From Candidatus Cacconaster scatequi (GTDB lineage: Bacteria > Bacteroidota > Bacteroidia > Bacteroidales > UBA932), in the NCBI GenBank assembly GCA_018065305.1, contig JAGHTO010000037.1, positions 1-47,792 on the forward strand: a stretch of DNA of 47,792 nucleotides, written 5' to 3'. Positions 1 to 8,205 of this stretch are shown here, one piece after another. A program made the position numbers and the translations under genes. The notes beneath the pieces are model-generated. The model saw only the letters and a program-made list of their open reading frames with translations, made no database searches and had not been told where the DNA came from. The first letter of the stretch is position 1; the number at the start of each line of letters is the position of its first letter.

Positions 1-101
1 CGTGGTGCAAATATAGTGATTCTTTCTGAATTGCAAGTGAAAATCGTGGATAATCACGCACAAAAACCGACCAAGAACATCCATAAACAGTTCAGAGGTC
101 C

Positions 102-132
102 GAACCTGCCGACAGGTGGGGACAGAACTCAC
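102..132 (-). repeat. REP-like hairpin, copy A
   Basis: Read on the minus strand this begins with the head GTGAGTTCTG, followed by a short hairpin with arms ACCTG/CAGGT (104-108 and 113-117). The head and the block CACCTGTCG lie at the same offset as in the copy at 289-317. Head-plus-hairpin units beside a RAYT gene are the usual arrangement of REP sequences, so this is taken as a REP-type element in inverted orientation. The call comes from the window only; copy number in the genome is unknown. Confidence 0.5.
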
Positions 133-526
133 TTTGTGCAGCAGAGCGTAACAGCCGCAGGATGCAGACGGCCCGGTTCGCGAAGCGAATTGCGAGGACT
201 GTCTGAGCGAACTTCAGACGCGAAGCGGATGAAGACGCGAGTTCCGCAGCAAAGGGCCGTCAAGGACGGAGGTCGCGCTGCGGAACGCGTGAGTTATGGA
301 CTCACCTGTCGACGGTGCATTGGAAATCTTGCAAGAGTGATTTGGCCCGAATCTCTCTGATTTCAAGAATTTTTGACAATAAAAAGAGTAAATCCAAGAC
401 ATTCACTCTGAATAAAAAAGAATTTAGTGTTAATCATTTCAAAAACAGATTCAAAACATTACCTTTGCTGACAATGAACATCTTCATCGGCGATTTGTCA
501 ACATTTCCCGTCGTTGAAGTATCAAA
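133..526. other. gene-free leader of the RAYT locus
   Basis: Apart from REP copy B, no convincing gene is visible here. Positions 170-285 are GC-rich and built of short recurring pieces such as AGACGCGA (216-223 and 233-240) and GCGAAGCG, which looks like repetitive non-coding DNA. The 12-mer CTCTCTGATTTC at 353-364 recurs at 1515-1526 beyond the transposase gene, so it may mark the edges of a mobilised unit. The last 150 bases are AT-rich and may hold the promoter, but no clean TAnnTTTG was found. Confidence 0.4.
289..317 (+). repeat. REP-like hairpin, copy B
   Basis: It starts with GTGAGTTATG and then has CACCTGTCG at the same 14-nt offset as copy A. The hairpin arms CACC/GGTG are at 303-306 and 314-317. 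It faces copy A, giving an inverted pair about 160 bp apart, which is the layout known as a BIME in REP/RAYT systems. Confidence 0.5.
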
Positions 527-1486
527 ATGGAGATTATGGAGGCGAGAGAATTTTACAGACTGGAAGAAGATTGCGATTTCAGATTCCGCAGATTGGGACA
601 GTGCTTTCATCTGTGCACTGGCGAAAACAGCCCGATTTTGTTCCACAACGAAAATGAATTCAAAGCCGCAATGAATATCGTGGCATTTCTGTCGTTGCTG
701 TTTCCCGATATCACGGTCATTACTTTCGAAATAATGAGCAACCATCTTCATTTCCTAGTCACAGGAGAGAAAGAGGACATTATGTGGTGGTTCAACGCAA
801 TTGTAAAGAAGTTGAAGACACATCCTGAGTTGTCAGAATCAAAACATTTATTGGACTCCCTCGAAGTCAAACTGATAGATGTCAATGACCTTGAGAATAT
901 GAGAAACGTCATAGCATATATCAACAGAAACGGGTTTGTCGCCAATGTGAATGAAACACCGTTCTCTTATCCGTGGGGTGCCAACAGATATTTTTTCAAC
1001 GCAGAAGCCAAACGGAGGTATATGTCTTGTCGAACGAAAGTTTCTTTTGCGGAACGGAGGGAGATGCTCCACAGCAACAAGGCTGATTATCTGAAGGATA
1101 TCTATTCCCTTGACGACTACATCTGTCCGGCTTGTTTTTGTGGAGTGCAGATCGGAGAGAGTTTGTTCAGAAATGCAAGGCACTATTTCTCGAAGATTTC
1201 AAAAGGAATTGAAAGTTATTCGGAAATTGCCAAAAGCATAGGCGAAACCCTATTCTACAACGATGACGAGCTATATTCGCTGGTAGTATCCGTATGCCAA
1301 AAGAACTATGGAATCAAATCTCCAAGAATGATAAGTGCAGAAGCAAAAATCGAATTGGCAAAGAAACTCCATTACGACTACAACTCCGGCAACAAGCAGA
1401 TAAGCCGAATGCTCGGAATGAATATCAATGCGGTGGATTCACTCTTCCCTCCGCCTAATACTATTTGCCACAAAAGCCTCCAATAA
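527..1486 (+). CDS. REP-associated tyrosine transposase (RAYT, IS200-like Y1)
   Basis: This 319-residue protein has the HUH motif of the Y1 transposase fold: His73-Leu-His75 inside NHLHFLVTG, after the typical strand ITVITFEIM. The likely nucleophile is Tyr131 in the helix NVIAYINRNG. These nucleases cut and join single-stranded DNA at hairpins. The C-terminal 150 residues are longer than in minimal IS200 TnpA and end in a helix-turn-helix-like stretch (NKQISRMLGMNINAV), as in longer Bacteroidota RAYTs. There is no second ORF or IS end structure, so this is a domesticated single-copy type rather than a complete insertion sequence. REP-like hairpins flank it at 102-132, 289-317 and 1588-1623. 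The start at 527 could equally be the in-frame ATG at 536. Confidence 0.8.
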   Translation: MEIMEAREFYRLEEDCDFRFRRLGQCFHLCTGENSPILFHNENEFKAAMNIVAFLSLLFPDITVITFEIMSNHLHFLVTGEKEDIMWWFNAIVKKLKTHPELSESKHLLDSLEVKLIDVNDLENMRNVIAYINRNGFVANVNETPFSYPWGANRYFFNAEAKRRYMSCRTKVSFAERREMLHSNKADYLKDIYSLDDYICPACFCGVQIGESLFRNARHYFSKISKGIESYSEIAKSIGETLFYNDDELYSLVVSVCQKNYGIKSPRMISAEAKIELAKKLHYDYNSGNKQISRMLGMNINAVDSLFPPPNTICHKSLQ

Positions 1487-1587
1487 GTCAAAGCCAGAGA
1501 ATAAACGCCGTTTTCTCTCTGATTTCTTGAAAAATTCAGCGAAAAAAGAGATAATCAGGGCTTTTCCCTCTGAAAAAGTTCAGTTGT

Positions 1588-1623
1588 GTGAGTTATGAAC
1601 TCCCCCACCGGCGGATGGGTCAC
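1588..1623 (+). repeat. REP-like element, copy C
   Basis: The head GTGAGTTATGAACT matches copy B at 12 of 14 positions. The hairpin has diverged but keeps complementary arms CCCA/TGGG (1604-1607 and 1616-1619) around a GC-rich centre. It lies about 100 bp past the RAYT stop codon, so copies sit on both sides of the gene. Confidence 0.45.
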
Positions 1624-1681
1624 ACAGACATCCCGAATCAGCAAAGTCCTCGGCGGTTGATGGCGAGAACAAAAAAATTCA

Positions 1682-1689
1682 TAATTTTG
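1682..1689 (+). promoter_or_regulatory. -7 promoter element for the phosphatase gene
   Basis: TAATTTTG matches the Bacteroidota -7 consensus TAnnTTTG. It ends 12 bases before the ATG at 1702. In-frame codons upstream (from 1588 or 1660) overlap this element or the REP copy, so it helps fix the start at 1702. The leader would be very short. Confidence 0.55.
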
Positions 1690-1701
1690 CGGCGCAATAA
1701 G

Positions 1702-2523
1702 ATGAACAATTCCAACAGATACAGTTTCGAAACCCAGAGCATCGGGTTGAATTCCGTTGTCAACGCCCGGGAGCTTGGAGGTTACAGGTTGCCGGACGGG
1801 TCCGTAATCAAACGCGGCAAACTGCTGCGCGGCGGAGCCTTGAACCGGTTGACACCGGAAGACCTGAACCTTCTCACGGACAGGTATCACCTGGCACGAA
1901 TCTTCGACTTCCGTACCAGTTTCGAAGTCAAACGTACGCCGGATATGGAGATTCCCGGGGCGAGCCGTATCTGGCTGCCGGCCTTCGACGAAGACAGTAT
2001 GCAGATGGAAAAACTTTCCCTGCCGTCCGAAGCCTACCGCGACCTGGTCAGCTGGCTGACCGTCCACGCCTCCGAAAAGAAGGTGCAGGAGGTTGCCAGG
2101 GATATGTACACGGTTATGATAACCACAGAGTTCACGCAGGTCCAGTATGCCGGTTTCTTCCTGAACATATTGGATTGTGAGGACGGTGCCGTCTACTGGC
2201 ACTGCTCACAGGGGAAAGACCGCACCGGTCTCGGCGCGGCCCTTATGCTCGCGGCTCTTGGAGCGGACCGAAAGCTCATAATGGAGGATTATGAAATCTC
2301 CAACGAGGTGTACCGTCAGGAGGTCGAAGAGATTTACGGGCGCCTTGCCACCAAAGAGGAGAAGGAGGCGGCCCTCACCTTCATCGGCGTGAACTCGAAA
2401 TATTTCGCCGCCGCACTCGACACGGTCGAGGAGCAGTACGGCTCCCTGCTGGAGTTCCTCAAAGGCCCCATCTGCCTCTCCGACGAAGACATCCGCTCCC
2501 TCAGAGAAAGATTTCTGGAATAA
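1702..2523 (+). CDS. tyrosine/dual-specificity protein phosphatase, Y_phosphatase3-type
   Basis: The 273-residue product opens with NARELGGY, a conserved opening of bacterial tyrosine phosphatases of this family. It has the P-loop HCSQGKDRTG (catalytic Cys168, phosphate-binding Arg174). The KDR in the P-loop is typical of PtpA/LipA-like enzymes that can act on phosphotyrosine or phosphoinositides; the substrate here is not known. No signal peptide is visible, so it should be cytoplasmic. The frame is open upstream to 1588, but that part covers a REP copy and the promoter, so ATG 1702 is chosen. It converges with fucP, ending 6 nt before that gene's stop, with no terminator hairpin seen between them. 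Confidence 0.85.
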   Translation: MNNSNRYSFETQSIGLNSVVNARELGGYRLPDGSVIKRGKLLRGGALNRLTPEDLNLLTDRYHLARIFDFRTSFEVKRTPDMEIPGASRIWLPAFDEDSMQMEKLSLPSEAYRDLVSWLTVHASEKKVQEVARDMYTVMITTEFTQVQYAGFFLNILDCEDGAVYWHCSQGKDRTGLGAALMLAALGADRKLIMEDYEISNEVYRQEVEEIYGRLATKEEKEAALTFIGVNSKYFAAALDTVEEQYGSLLEFLKGPICLSDEDIRSLRERFLE

Positions 2524-2529
2524 GGCCTC

Positions 2530-3831
2530 TTACGAGCGCCCCGTGCGGGCAAACGCCCGCAGTCCGAAAACAGTGACCATCACGAAGCAGGTCAGCGGCA
2601 GAACGAAACTGACGTTGACCGCAGGATGTCCGAGAATCACTCCCCTGTCGATGATTGCACCCTGAAGAGGCGGCAGAATCGAACCTCCGACTATTGCCAT
2701 TACAAGGAACGATGCGGCAAGAGTACTGTCCTGGGCGCTGACGTCCTCCAGAGAAATTCCGTATATCGTAGGGAACATCAGACTCATGAACAAACTGATT
2801 GCCACCAGGCAGCAGAGACCCGCCTTGCCGACAATCACAATCGCTCCGACCGTACAGATACCGGCACAGATACCGAATATCGCCAGCAGCTTCCGTGAAT
2901 TCACATACTTCATCAGGAAGGTGGAGACAAACCTGAAGGTCAGGAAGCCCATCATCGCGAGGATGTTGTATTTCTGTGCCGTAGCTTTGTCGATTCCCAG
3001 ATTGTCGGCATACTGGATGATGAAGGTCCATACCATTATCTGCGCTCCCACATAAAATACCTGAGCAAGCACGCCCTCACGGTATGTCCTGTTCCGCCAT
3101 AATCGCCCGAGCGTATCCCGGGCCTTGAGGGACGGATCATTGACCGTGGTCTTCGGCATCTTCGTCAGCGCAATCACGACGAGCACAATCAGTACGACTA
3201 CGCCCAACGCCACGTATGCATTCCTGATAACCGCAAGGTCCGCAACCCTTTCGGTGGCCTTTACGGCTTCAGGCAGCTGGTCGAATATCAGTTTGCCGGA
3301 GGCGTCACGATGAGTGTCGCTCAAGAGAGATGGCAGGACTATGAACGAGGCGACAGCCATTCCCATCAGCGACCCCATCGGGTTGAAGGCCTGCGCAAGA
3401 TTTAATCTGCGGGTGGAGTTCTCCTTCGCGCCGAGAGAAAGTATGAAAGGGTTGGCGGTGGTCTCAAGGAAGGCCAGGCCGAAGGTCAGGATATAGAGCG
3501 AGAAGCAGAAGAAGACGAAACTCTGCATCGAAGCGGCCGGTATGAAGAGGAATGCGCCGATGGCATAGAGAGTCAGTCCCAGCAGGATTCCGCTCTTGTA
3601 GCTGTATTTCCTGATGAAAAGAGCCGCCGGAACGGCCATAGTGGCATATCCGCCGTAGAAGGCGAACTGTATAAGGGAAGCCTTGGCGGCGGAGAGTTCC
3701 ATAACCGTCTGGAACGCCGCCACCATAGGATTCGTTATGTCGTTTGCAAAACCCCAGAGTGCGAACAGTGAGGTAATGAGGATGAACGGCAGCAGATACT
3801 GCCGTTCCACCAGTTTAGGACCAGTTTCCAT
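2530..3831 (-). CDS. fucP: L-fucose:H+ symporter, MFS family (FucP-like)
   Basis: This 433-residue, 12-helix major facilitator protein closely resembles FucP in length (about 440 in E. coli) and motifs. The first helix carries FALWGFANDITNPMV and the fourth carries FLETTANPF, placing an Asp and a Glu where E. coli FucP uses Asp46 and Glu135 for sugar binding and proton coupling. It would bring L-fucose across the inner membrane. It lies 14 nt downstream of fucI on the same strand, so the two are surely co-transcribed. Related GGP-family sugar transporters for glucose, galactose or N-acetylglucosamine share this fold; the fucI partner is the main reason for preferring fucose. Confidence 0.87.
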   Translation of the reverse strand: METGPKLVERQYLLPFILITSLFALWGFANDITNPMVAAFQTVMELSAAKASLIQFAFYGGYATMAVPAALFIRKYSYKSGILLGLTLYAIGAFLFIPAASMQSFVFFCFSLYILTFGLAFLETTANPFILSLGAKENSTRRLNLAQAFNPMGSLMGMAVASFIVLPSLLSDTHRDASGKLIFDQLPEAVKATERVADLAVIRNAYVALGVVVLIVLVVIALTKMPKTTVNDPSLKARDTLGRLWRNRTYREGVLAQVFYVGAQIMVWTFIIQYADNLGIDKATAQKYNILAMMGFLTFRFVSTFLMKYVNSRKLLAIFGICAGICTVGAIVIVGKAGLCCLVAISLFMSLMFPTIYGISLEDVSAQDSTLAASFLVMAIVGGSILPPLQGAIIDRGVILGHPAVNVSFVLPLTCFVMVTVFGLRAFARTGRS

Positions 3832-3845
3832 CAGAAAACAGATTC

Positions 3846-5666
3846 TTATTTATAGATTGGACCGAAGTTGGCGCAAGCTCTGTAATCCGCTCCTTCCTTG
3901 TCCATTCCGAAGGCATTCCAGGCGGAAGGACGGAAAATCTTCTCTTCAGGAACGTTGTGCATGCAGACGGGGATGCGTAGCATCGAGCAGAGAGTGAGCA
4001 GGTCGGCTCCGATATGTCCGTATGCGATTGCACCGTGGTTAGCACCCCAGCAATTCATCACGCTGTACACATCCTTGAAGCAGTCTTTCCCGGCGTCAAG
4101 ACGAGGAACGAACCAGGTCGTGGGCCAGGTGGGGTCCGTGCGTTTGTCGAGGATGTCGTGCATATCCGGTTCAAGTTCCACCGTCCATCCTTCAGCAAGC
4201 TGGAGAACGGGACCGAGACCCTTGACCATATTCAGACGCATCATCGTCATAGGCATTCCGCCACGGCTCAGGAAGTGTGAGGAATATCCGCCGCCACGGA
4301 AATAATCACGGTCGGCAGGCATCCAGCTGGTTGCTTTAAGGCAGGCTTCCGCATCTGCGGGAGTCATCTCCCAAGGAGTTTTCATAGTAGGATTGCCCTC
4401 GGCATCCTTCATCGCTCCGGTGGCATCCAGAGTGGTCGCGCCTGAGTTGATGAGGTGGATGAATCCTCCGGCAGCCGCGCCCTTGGGAGCCTTGCCGGTG
4501 ACTCTCTTCACGGCCTCGGGGCTCCAGTATGTCCTGATGTCGCTGAACATCACGCCCTTGTTTGTAAGGAGATGGCCGAAGAGCATCGAAATGCCGTTCA
4601 TAAAGTCGTTTTCGGTAGCGAGGACCTTGGCCTCACGGATTCCGTTCCAGTCGTATGAAGAGCACATCAGGGATTCGGGAAAGTCGAAGTTGGGCTTGTA
4701 GTCGGTCCACTGACGCTGTCCCTGGACACCCGCCGCAATGGCGTTGTGGCCGAGAGCCTCCTCCTTGTAACCCATTTCAAGCAGTTTGCCGTTGCCTTCC
4801 ATAAGGTCCCGGATAATCATCATATTCTTTACCGTGAATTCCCAATCGGCATCCTTCTCCTCGCGGTTCTTTCCCTTTCCCTTGCCGTTGAAGGCAGTCA
4901 TAGGGGTTCCGGGGAAGAGCGGACGGTCCTCGTTGTAGTCGTGTCCCTCATTGGGCTTGCAGTATTTCTCAATCCAGGCCATAGCCTTTTCGAACTCCTC
5001 GTGGTCATAGATTCCGAAGTCCACGCGGCGCAGAATTTCCACAAGGGAGACATATTCTGTCCTCATTCCGAGATAATCCTGGAGGAAGTCGGCATTCACT
5101 ATGGAACCGGCAATACCCATACAGGTGTTTCCGAGACTGAGATAACTCTTGCCGCGCATAGTTGCGACAGCCACGGCGGCACGTGCCCAGCGGAGAATCT
5201 TTTCAGCCGCATCGGCGGGGATGGTGTTGTCATCCAGATCCTGAACGTCGTGACCGTAGATTCCGAAAGCGGGAAGACCCTTCTGGGCGTGAGCGGCAAG
5301 CACCGCTGCAAGATATACCGCACCGGGGCGCTCTGTTCCGTTGAAGCCCCACACGGCCTTCGGCCAATGAGGATTCATATCCATCGTCTCGGAGCCATAG
5401 CACCAGCAGCTGGTCACGGAAATGGTGGCTCCCACCCCTTCCCTTTCGAATTTCTCCTGGCAGGCCGCGCTTTCGGCGACACGTCCGATTGTGCTGTCTG
5501 CAATCACACATTCAACGGGAGAGCCATCTCCGTTGCGGAGATTTCCGCTGATAAGTTCGCCGACTGCTTTTGCCAGTTTCATTGTCTTTTCTTCAAGAGC
5601 CTCTCTGACTCCACCCTGACGTCCGTCAATGGTAGGACGAATACCTATTTTAGGATACTTGTTCAT
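3846..5666 (-). CDS. fucI: L-fucose isomerase
   Basis: The 606-residue enzyme converts L-fucose to L-fuculose (and often D-arabinose to D-ribulose). It begins with [17 protein letters not shown], the standard FucI opening, and contains [22 protein letters not shown] with the metal-ligand Glu equivalent to E. coli Glu337, then [11 protein letters not shown] with the second ligand Asp. The family forms cytoplasmic hexamers using Mn2+. Length fits E. coli FucI (591). It is the first gene of a two-gene unit with fucP. No fuculokinase, fuculose-phosphate aldolase or regulator lies in the window, so the rest of the pathway must be elsewhere. No clean TAnnTTTG was found upstream; an inverted repeat lies 45 nt before the start. 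Confidence 0.95.
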   Translation of the reverse strand: MNKYPKIGIRPTIDGRQGGVREALEEKTMKLAKAVGELISGNLRNGDGSPVECVIADSTIGRVAESAACQEKFEREGVGATISVTSCWCYGSETMDMNPHWPKAVWGFNGTERPGAVYLAAVLAAHAQKGLPAFGIYGHDVQDLDDNTIPADAAEKILRWARAAVAVATMRGKSYLSLGNTCMGIAGSIVNADFLQDYLGMRTEYVSLVEILRRVDFGIYDHEEFEKAMAWIEKYCKPNEGHDYNEDRPLFPGTPMTAFNGKGKGKNREEKDADWEFTVKNMMIIRDLMEGNGKLLEMGYKEEALGHNAIAAGVQGQRQWTDYKPNFDFPESLMCSSYDWNGIREAKVLATENDFMNGISMLFGHLLTNKGVMFSDIRTYWSPEAVKRVTGKAPKGAAAGGFIHLINSGATTLDATGAMKDAEGNPTMKTPWEMTPADAEACLKATSWMPADRDYFRGGGYSSHFLSRGGMPMTMMRLNMVKGLGPVLQLAEGWTVELEPDMHDILDKRTDPTWPTTWFVPRLDAGKDCFKDVYSVMNCWGANHGAIAYGHIGADLLTLCSMLRIPVCMHNVPEEKIFRPSAWNAFGMDKEGADYRACANFGPIYK

Positions 5667-5710
5667 ATTATGGTATAATATTTGGTTTCAATTCATTTCA
5701 AGACCGGGAT

Positions 5711-5724
5711 CCTGCCCCGGCAGG
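5711..5724. promoter_or_regulatory. inverted repeat upstream of fucI
   Basis: CCTGCCCCGGCAGG forms a 5-bp stem with a CCCG loop 45-58 nt before the fucI start codon. It could be an operator for a sugar-responsive regulator or a leader hairpin. A second short palindrome (ACTAT/ATAGT) lies near 5740. Only the symmetry is seen; the role is inferred. Confidence 0.3.
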
Positions 5725-5821
5725 ACTGTGCTTTCAAACTATAAAAATAGTAATTTTTTAACAGAAAACCGTCAATCGGCAAGAATCCGGATTGAAAAGC
5801 AAGCTGCTGGAAAATAACCGC

Positions 5822-5829
5822 TATTTTTG
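5822..5829 (+). promoter_or_regulatory. -7 promoter element for the dpaL unit
   Basis: TATTTTTG fits TAnnTTTG and lies 62 nt before the small ORF at 5892, leaving a leader of about 55 nt. A TTTG at the upstream spacing is not obvious. Confidence 0.5.
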
Positions 5830-5891
5830 TGAGCGTATTATGAAACAGTTTCTTTACTGAATCAGACAGGACCGAGCCCACGCTCTATGAT

Positions 5892-6095
5892 ATGGAACTC
5901 AATTATATAGCATCCTTCTCACCCCATCTCGAACTGGTTGCAGCGGTAAAAATCGTCAGTGACAACTTGAGTGTAGATGACTACCTGAATAATGCAAAAC
6001 GAGAATCAGGCATTCTTACAAGCGATGAGGTCTGGGCGAATGTAAGACAGGCTGTGGAAACAATATTGTCCCGGAATCAAGATAAAAAGAGATGA
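5892..6095 (+). CDS. small hypothetical protein coupled to dpaL
   Basis: This 67-residue ORF is predicted to be soluble and helical, with a charged C-terminal half (DEVWANVRQAVETILSRNQDKKR). I do not recognise its family. Its stop overlaps the dpaL start as ATGA (6092-6095), the arrangement of translationally coupled genes, and a -7 element sits upstream. These two facts are the case for it being real. It might instead be an N-terminally truncated remnant of a longer gene whose end is retained for coupling. Confidence 0.5.
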   Translation: MELNYIASFSPHLELVAAVKIVSDNLSVDDYLNNAKRESGILTSDEVWANVRQAVETILSRNQDKKR

Positions 6096-7300
6096 GAGAC
6101 GGTTTCAAATTTGTCCATCGCGGGCATAGTCCGGCGGAAAAACCTGTTTCCACCGAATGTTTTGGGTACGGTATTGCGAAGAAGGTCAACGCTTTCCACA
6201 GAAGTTTCCCCGGATACGAGCCGACTCCGCTCCTGAACTTGAAATCCCTCGCCGGAGCATTGGGAGTCAAAAGCCTTCACGTAAAGGATGAAAGCAAAAG
6301 GTTCGAGCTAAACGCATTCAAAGTACTCGGCGGGAGTTATGCCATAGGCAACTATATCGCCAATAAACTTGGGATGGACATTTCGGAACTCGATTTCGAA
6401 AGGATGACAGGCAGCGACATCCGCAGTAAGCTTGGGGAGGTGACATTCGTGACTGCAACTGACGGCAACCACGGGAGAGGGGTTGCCTGGACTGCCAACC
6501 GGCTGAAACAAAAATGCGTTGTGTATATGCCGAAGGGATCTTCGCTCGAGAGACTCAACAATATAAGGGAACTTGGCGCCGATGCTTCAATCACCGATTT
6601 CAATTATGACGATGCGGTCCGTCTTGCGAATAAAGGCGTAGCAGAGAATGGCTGGATCCTCATCCAGGATACGGCCTGGGACGGATATGAGGATATTCCC
6701 CGTTGGATTATGCAGGGGTATACCACAATGGGGTACGAGATTATAAATCAACTCGATGGAGAAATCCCTACTCACATCTTCCTCCAGGCAGGCGTCGGCG
6801 CGATGGCCGGTGCAATGACAGGCTTTTTCTCCGACTATTACAAAGGAGACAAAAAACCTGTCATCACAATATTGGAACCGGACAAGGCGGATTGCATTTT
6901 CCGTACCGCCGCTGCAGCGGATGGCAAGCTGCATTCTGTAAAAGGTAATATGGATTCCATTATGGCAGGTCTCTGCTGTGGAGAGCCGTGTACGATAGGA
7001 TGGGAGATTCTCCGCTATTATGCCGATAATTTCGTCTCCGTTCCCGATTCTATCGCCGCAAAGGGAATGCGTGTCCTCGGCAATCCGCTTGGTGGTGACG
7101 CCAGGGTGATTTCCGGGGAAAGCGGGGCTTGCACAACCGGCTTCGTCGCCGAACTTATGCAAAATGACTCGCTCAAACAGATTCGCGAGCAGATTGGTCT
7201 GACCGATGAATCCCGCATTCTATGTATTTCAACTGAAGGAGATACCGACCGTGTCAACTATCGGAATATAGTCTGGGATGGACTTTATCCCAGTTTCTAA
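6092..7300 (+). CDS. dpaL: diaminopropionate ammonia-lyase (PLP-dependent)
   Basis: The 402-residue enzyme splits 2,3-diaminopropionate (and D-serine in some homologues) into pyruvate and ammonia. It is a fold-type II PLP enzyme. The PLP lysine is in ELNAFKVLGGSYA near residue 77, and the substrate-recognition segment TDGNHGRGVAW matches the family, where its Asp acts on D-configured substrates. E. coli YgeX/DpaL has 398 residues, so the length is normal. It is translationally coupled to the small ORF upstream. A damaged amino-acid symporter gene follows after 28 nt, which suggests an original uptake-plus-degradation unit. Confidence 0.9.
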   Translation: MRDGFKFVHRGHSPAEKPVSTECFGYGIAKKVNAFHRSFPGYEPTPLLNLKSLAGALGVKSLHVKDESKRFELNAFKVLGGSYAIGNYIANKLGMDISELDFERMTGSDIRSKLGEVTFVTATDGNHGRGVAWTANRLKQKCVVYMPKGSSLERLNNIRELGADASITDFNYDDAVRLANKGVAENGWILIQDTAWDGYEDIPRWIMQGYTTMGYEIINQLDGEIPTHIFLQAGVGAMAGAMTGFFSDYYKGDKKPVITILEPDKADCIFRTAAAADGKLHSVKGNMDSIMAGLCCGEPCTIGWEILRYYADNFVSVPDSIAAKGMRVLGNPLGGDARVISGESGACTTGFVAELMQNDSLKQIREQIGLTDESRILCISTEGDTDRVNYRNIVWDGLYPSF

Positions 7301-7328
7301 GTTTGAAATTTTTATAAAGGGGAACTTT

Positions 7329-7688
7329 ATGTGGGAAAAAATATGCAGAATAACTGAATTCCTTTGGGGTGTTCCGTTGATTGTATTGATGATTGGCGTC
7401 GGTCTGTATCTCACGATTGGCACAGGCCTGTTCCAGATTACAGGGATTGGCAGATGGTGGAAAAAGACGGTTGGTGAAATCTTCGGGAAGACGAGCAAGC
7501 CCGGATCCGGTGGAAAAGGTGAATTAACCCCTTTTCAGACTATCTCCACCGTTCTCGCCGGTACAGTCGGCTCCGGAAATATCGCGGATATGGCCGTCGG
7601 GTTCATTGTCATACCCAATATGATAGCACTGCTTGCCCTGAGCCCCAAGTTTTTCAAACTTTTAAGGGAGTATAACTTACGTTACTGA
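7329..7688 (+). pseudogene. AGCS alanine/glycine:cation symporter with internal in-frame deletion
   Basis: The 119-residue reading frame joins two ends of a sodium:alanine symporter. Residues 1-86 match the family N-terminus, with the signature TPFQTISTVLAGTVGSGNIA. Residues 87-119 match the last helix and tail (VIPNMIALLALSPKFFKLLREY). Family members have about 450-480 residues, so roughly 340 are missing at the junction near 7587, while the frame is kept. A transporter lacking its central helices cannot work normally. ATG 7329 follows a good ribosome binding site (AAAGGGG), 28 nt after dpaL, so the parent gene was probably co-transcribed with dpaL. Confidence 0.8.
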
Positions 7689-7701
7689 TTCATTGATTCT
7701 A

Positions 7702-8160
7702 TCATTTTTTTCCACCACCGATTCTGTAACTCGCGCCTAAAATTATACGTCGGTTATACAAGTCGTATGCATATTCGGTAGTATTGGCAGCCGATCGGAT
7801 TATGTCAGTTGTAACATTGTCGAATATGTCGCTGAATTCCAGATGCAGTGTCCAATTGCCCAATTGCTTGGCAAATTTCAGCTGTCCAAGAAAACAGTCT
7901 CCGTTCATTTCATTCCGCTTTTCGATGGCACTATTGTAAATGAACCGCCCATTAAGTACCCAACCTCCCTCAAAATTGAAGATGGGGGCAATTCCGATAT
8001 TGTAATAATTGAAGTGCTCACGTCCGTCGTTTTTCAACATCGTATTTGAGAAGAGGTTCCCGTATTTTCATAGGTCGTATACACCAGTGAGGGCTTGTCG
8101 CCTTCTACTTGGATGCGATTGTCGTATATGGCATAATCTTTCGCCTCAATCAAACCATGA
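7702..8160 (-). pseudogene. outer-membrane beta-barrel protein, C-terminal remnant with frameshift
   Basis: The last 112 codons (7702-8040) read as alternating beta strands ending in GASYRIGGGKK, the look of a Bacteroidota TonB-dependent/outer-membrane beta-barrel C-terminus. Continuing upstream, the frame shifts near 8060: one frame gives DNRIQVEGDKPSLVYTTYENTG and the next resumes with NLFSNTMLKNDGREH. This is a strand motif split by a one-base indel. No start codon or N-terminal plug domain is present. It lies beside the deleted symporter and converges on it, so this whole segment looks decayed. Confidence 0.7.
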
Positions 8161-8205
8161 ATGAAAAAAAGCGTATGTCTTGGTAATCACCAGTAAGACA
8201 CCGAA

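Noticed and set aside
1-1623. Complete IS200/IS605 insertion sequence
   Set aside because: No tnpB-like gene and no typical left and right end hairpins tied to the gene; the REP-like repeats fit a RAYT better.
1588-1701. Longer N-terminus for the tyrosine phosphatase
   Set aside because: The extension is encoded by REP copy C and the promoter, and conserved phosphatase sequence starts only after 1702.
4746-5678. 310-codon open frame antisense to fucI
   Set aside because: fucI is unmistakable on the other strand; the antisense product shows no domain or ribosome binding site.
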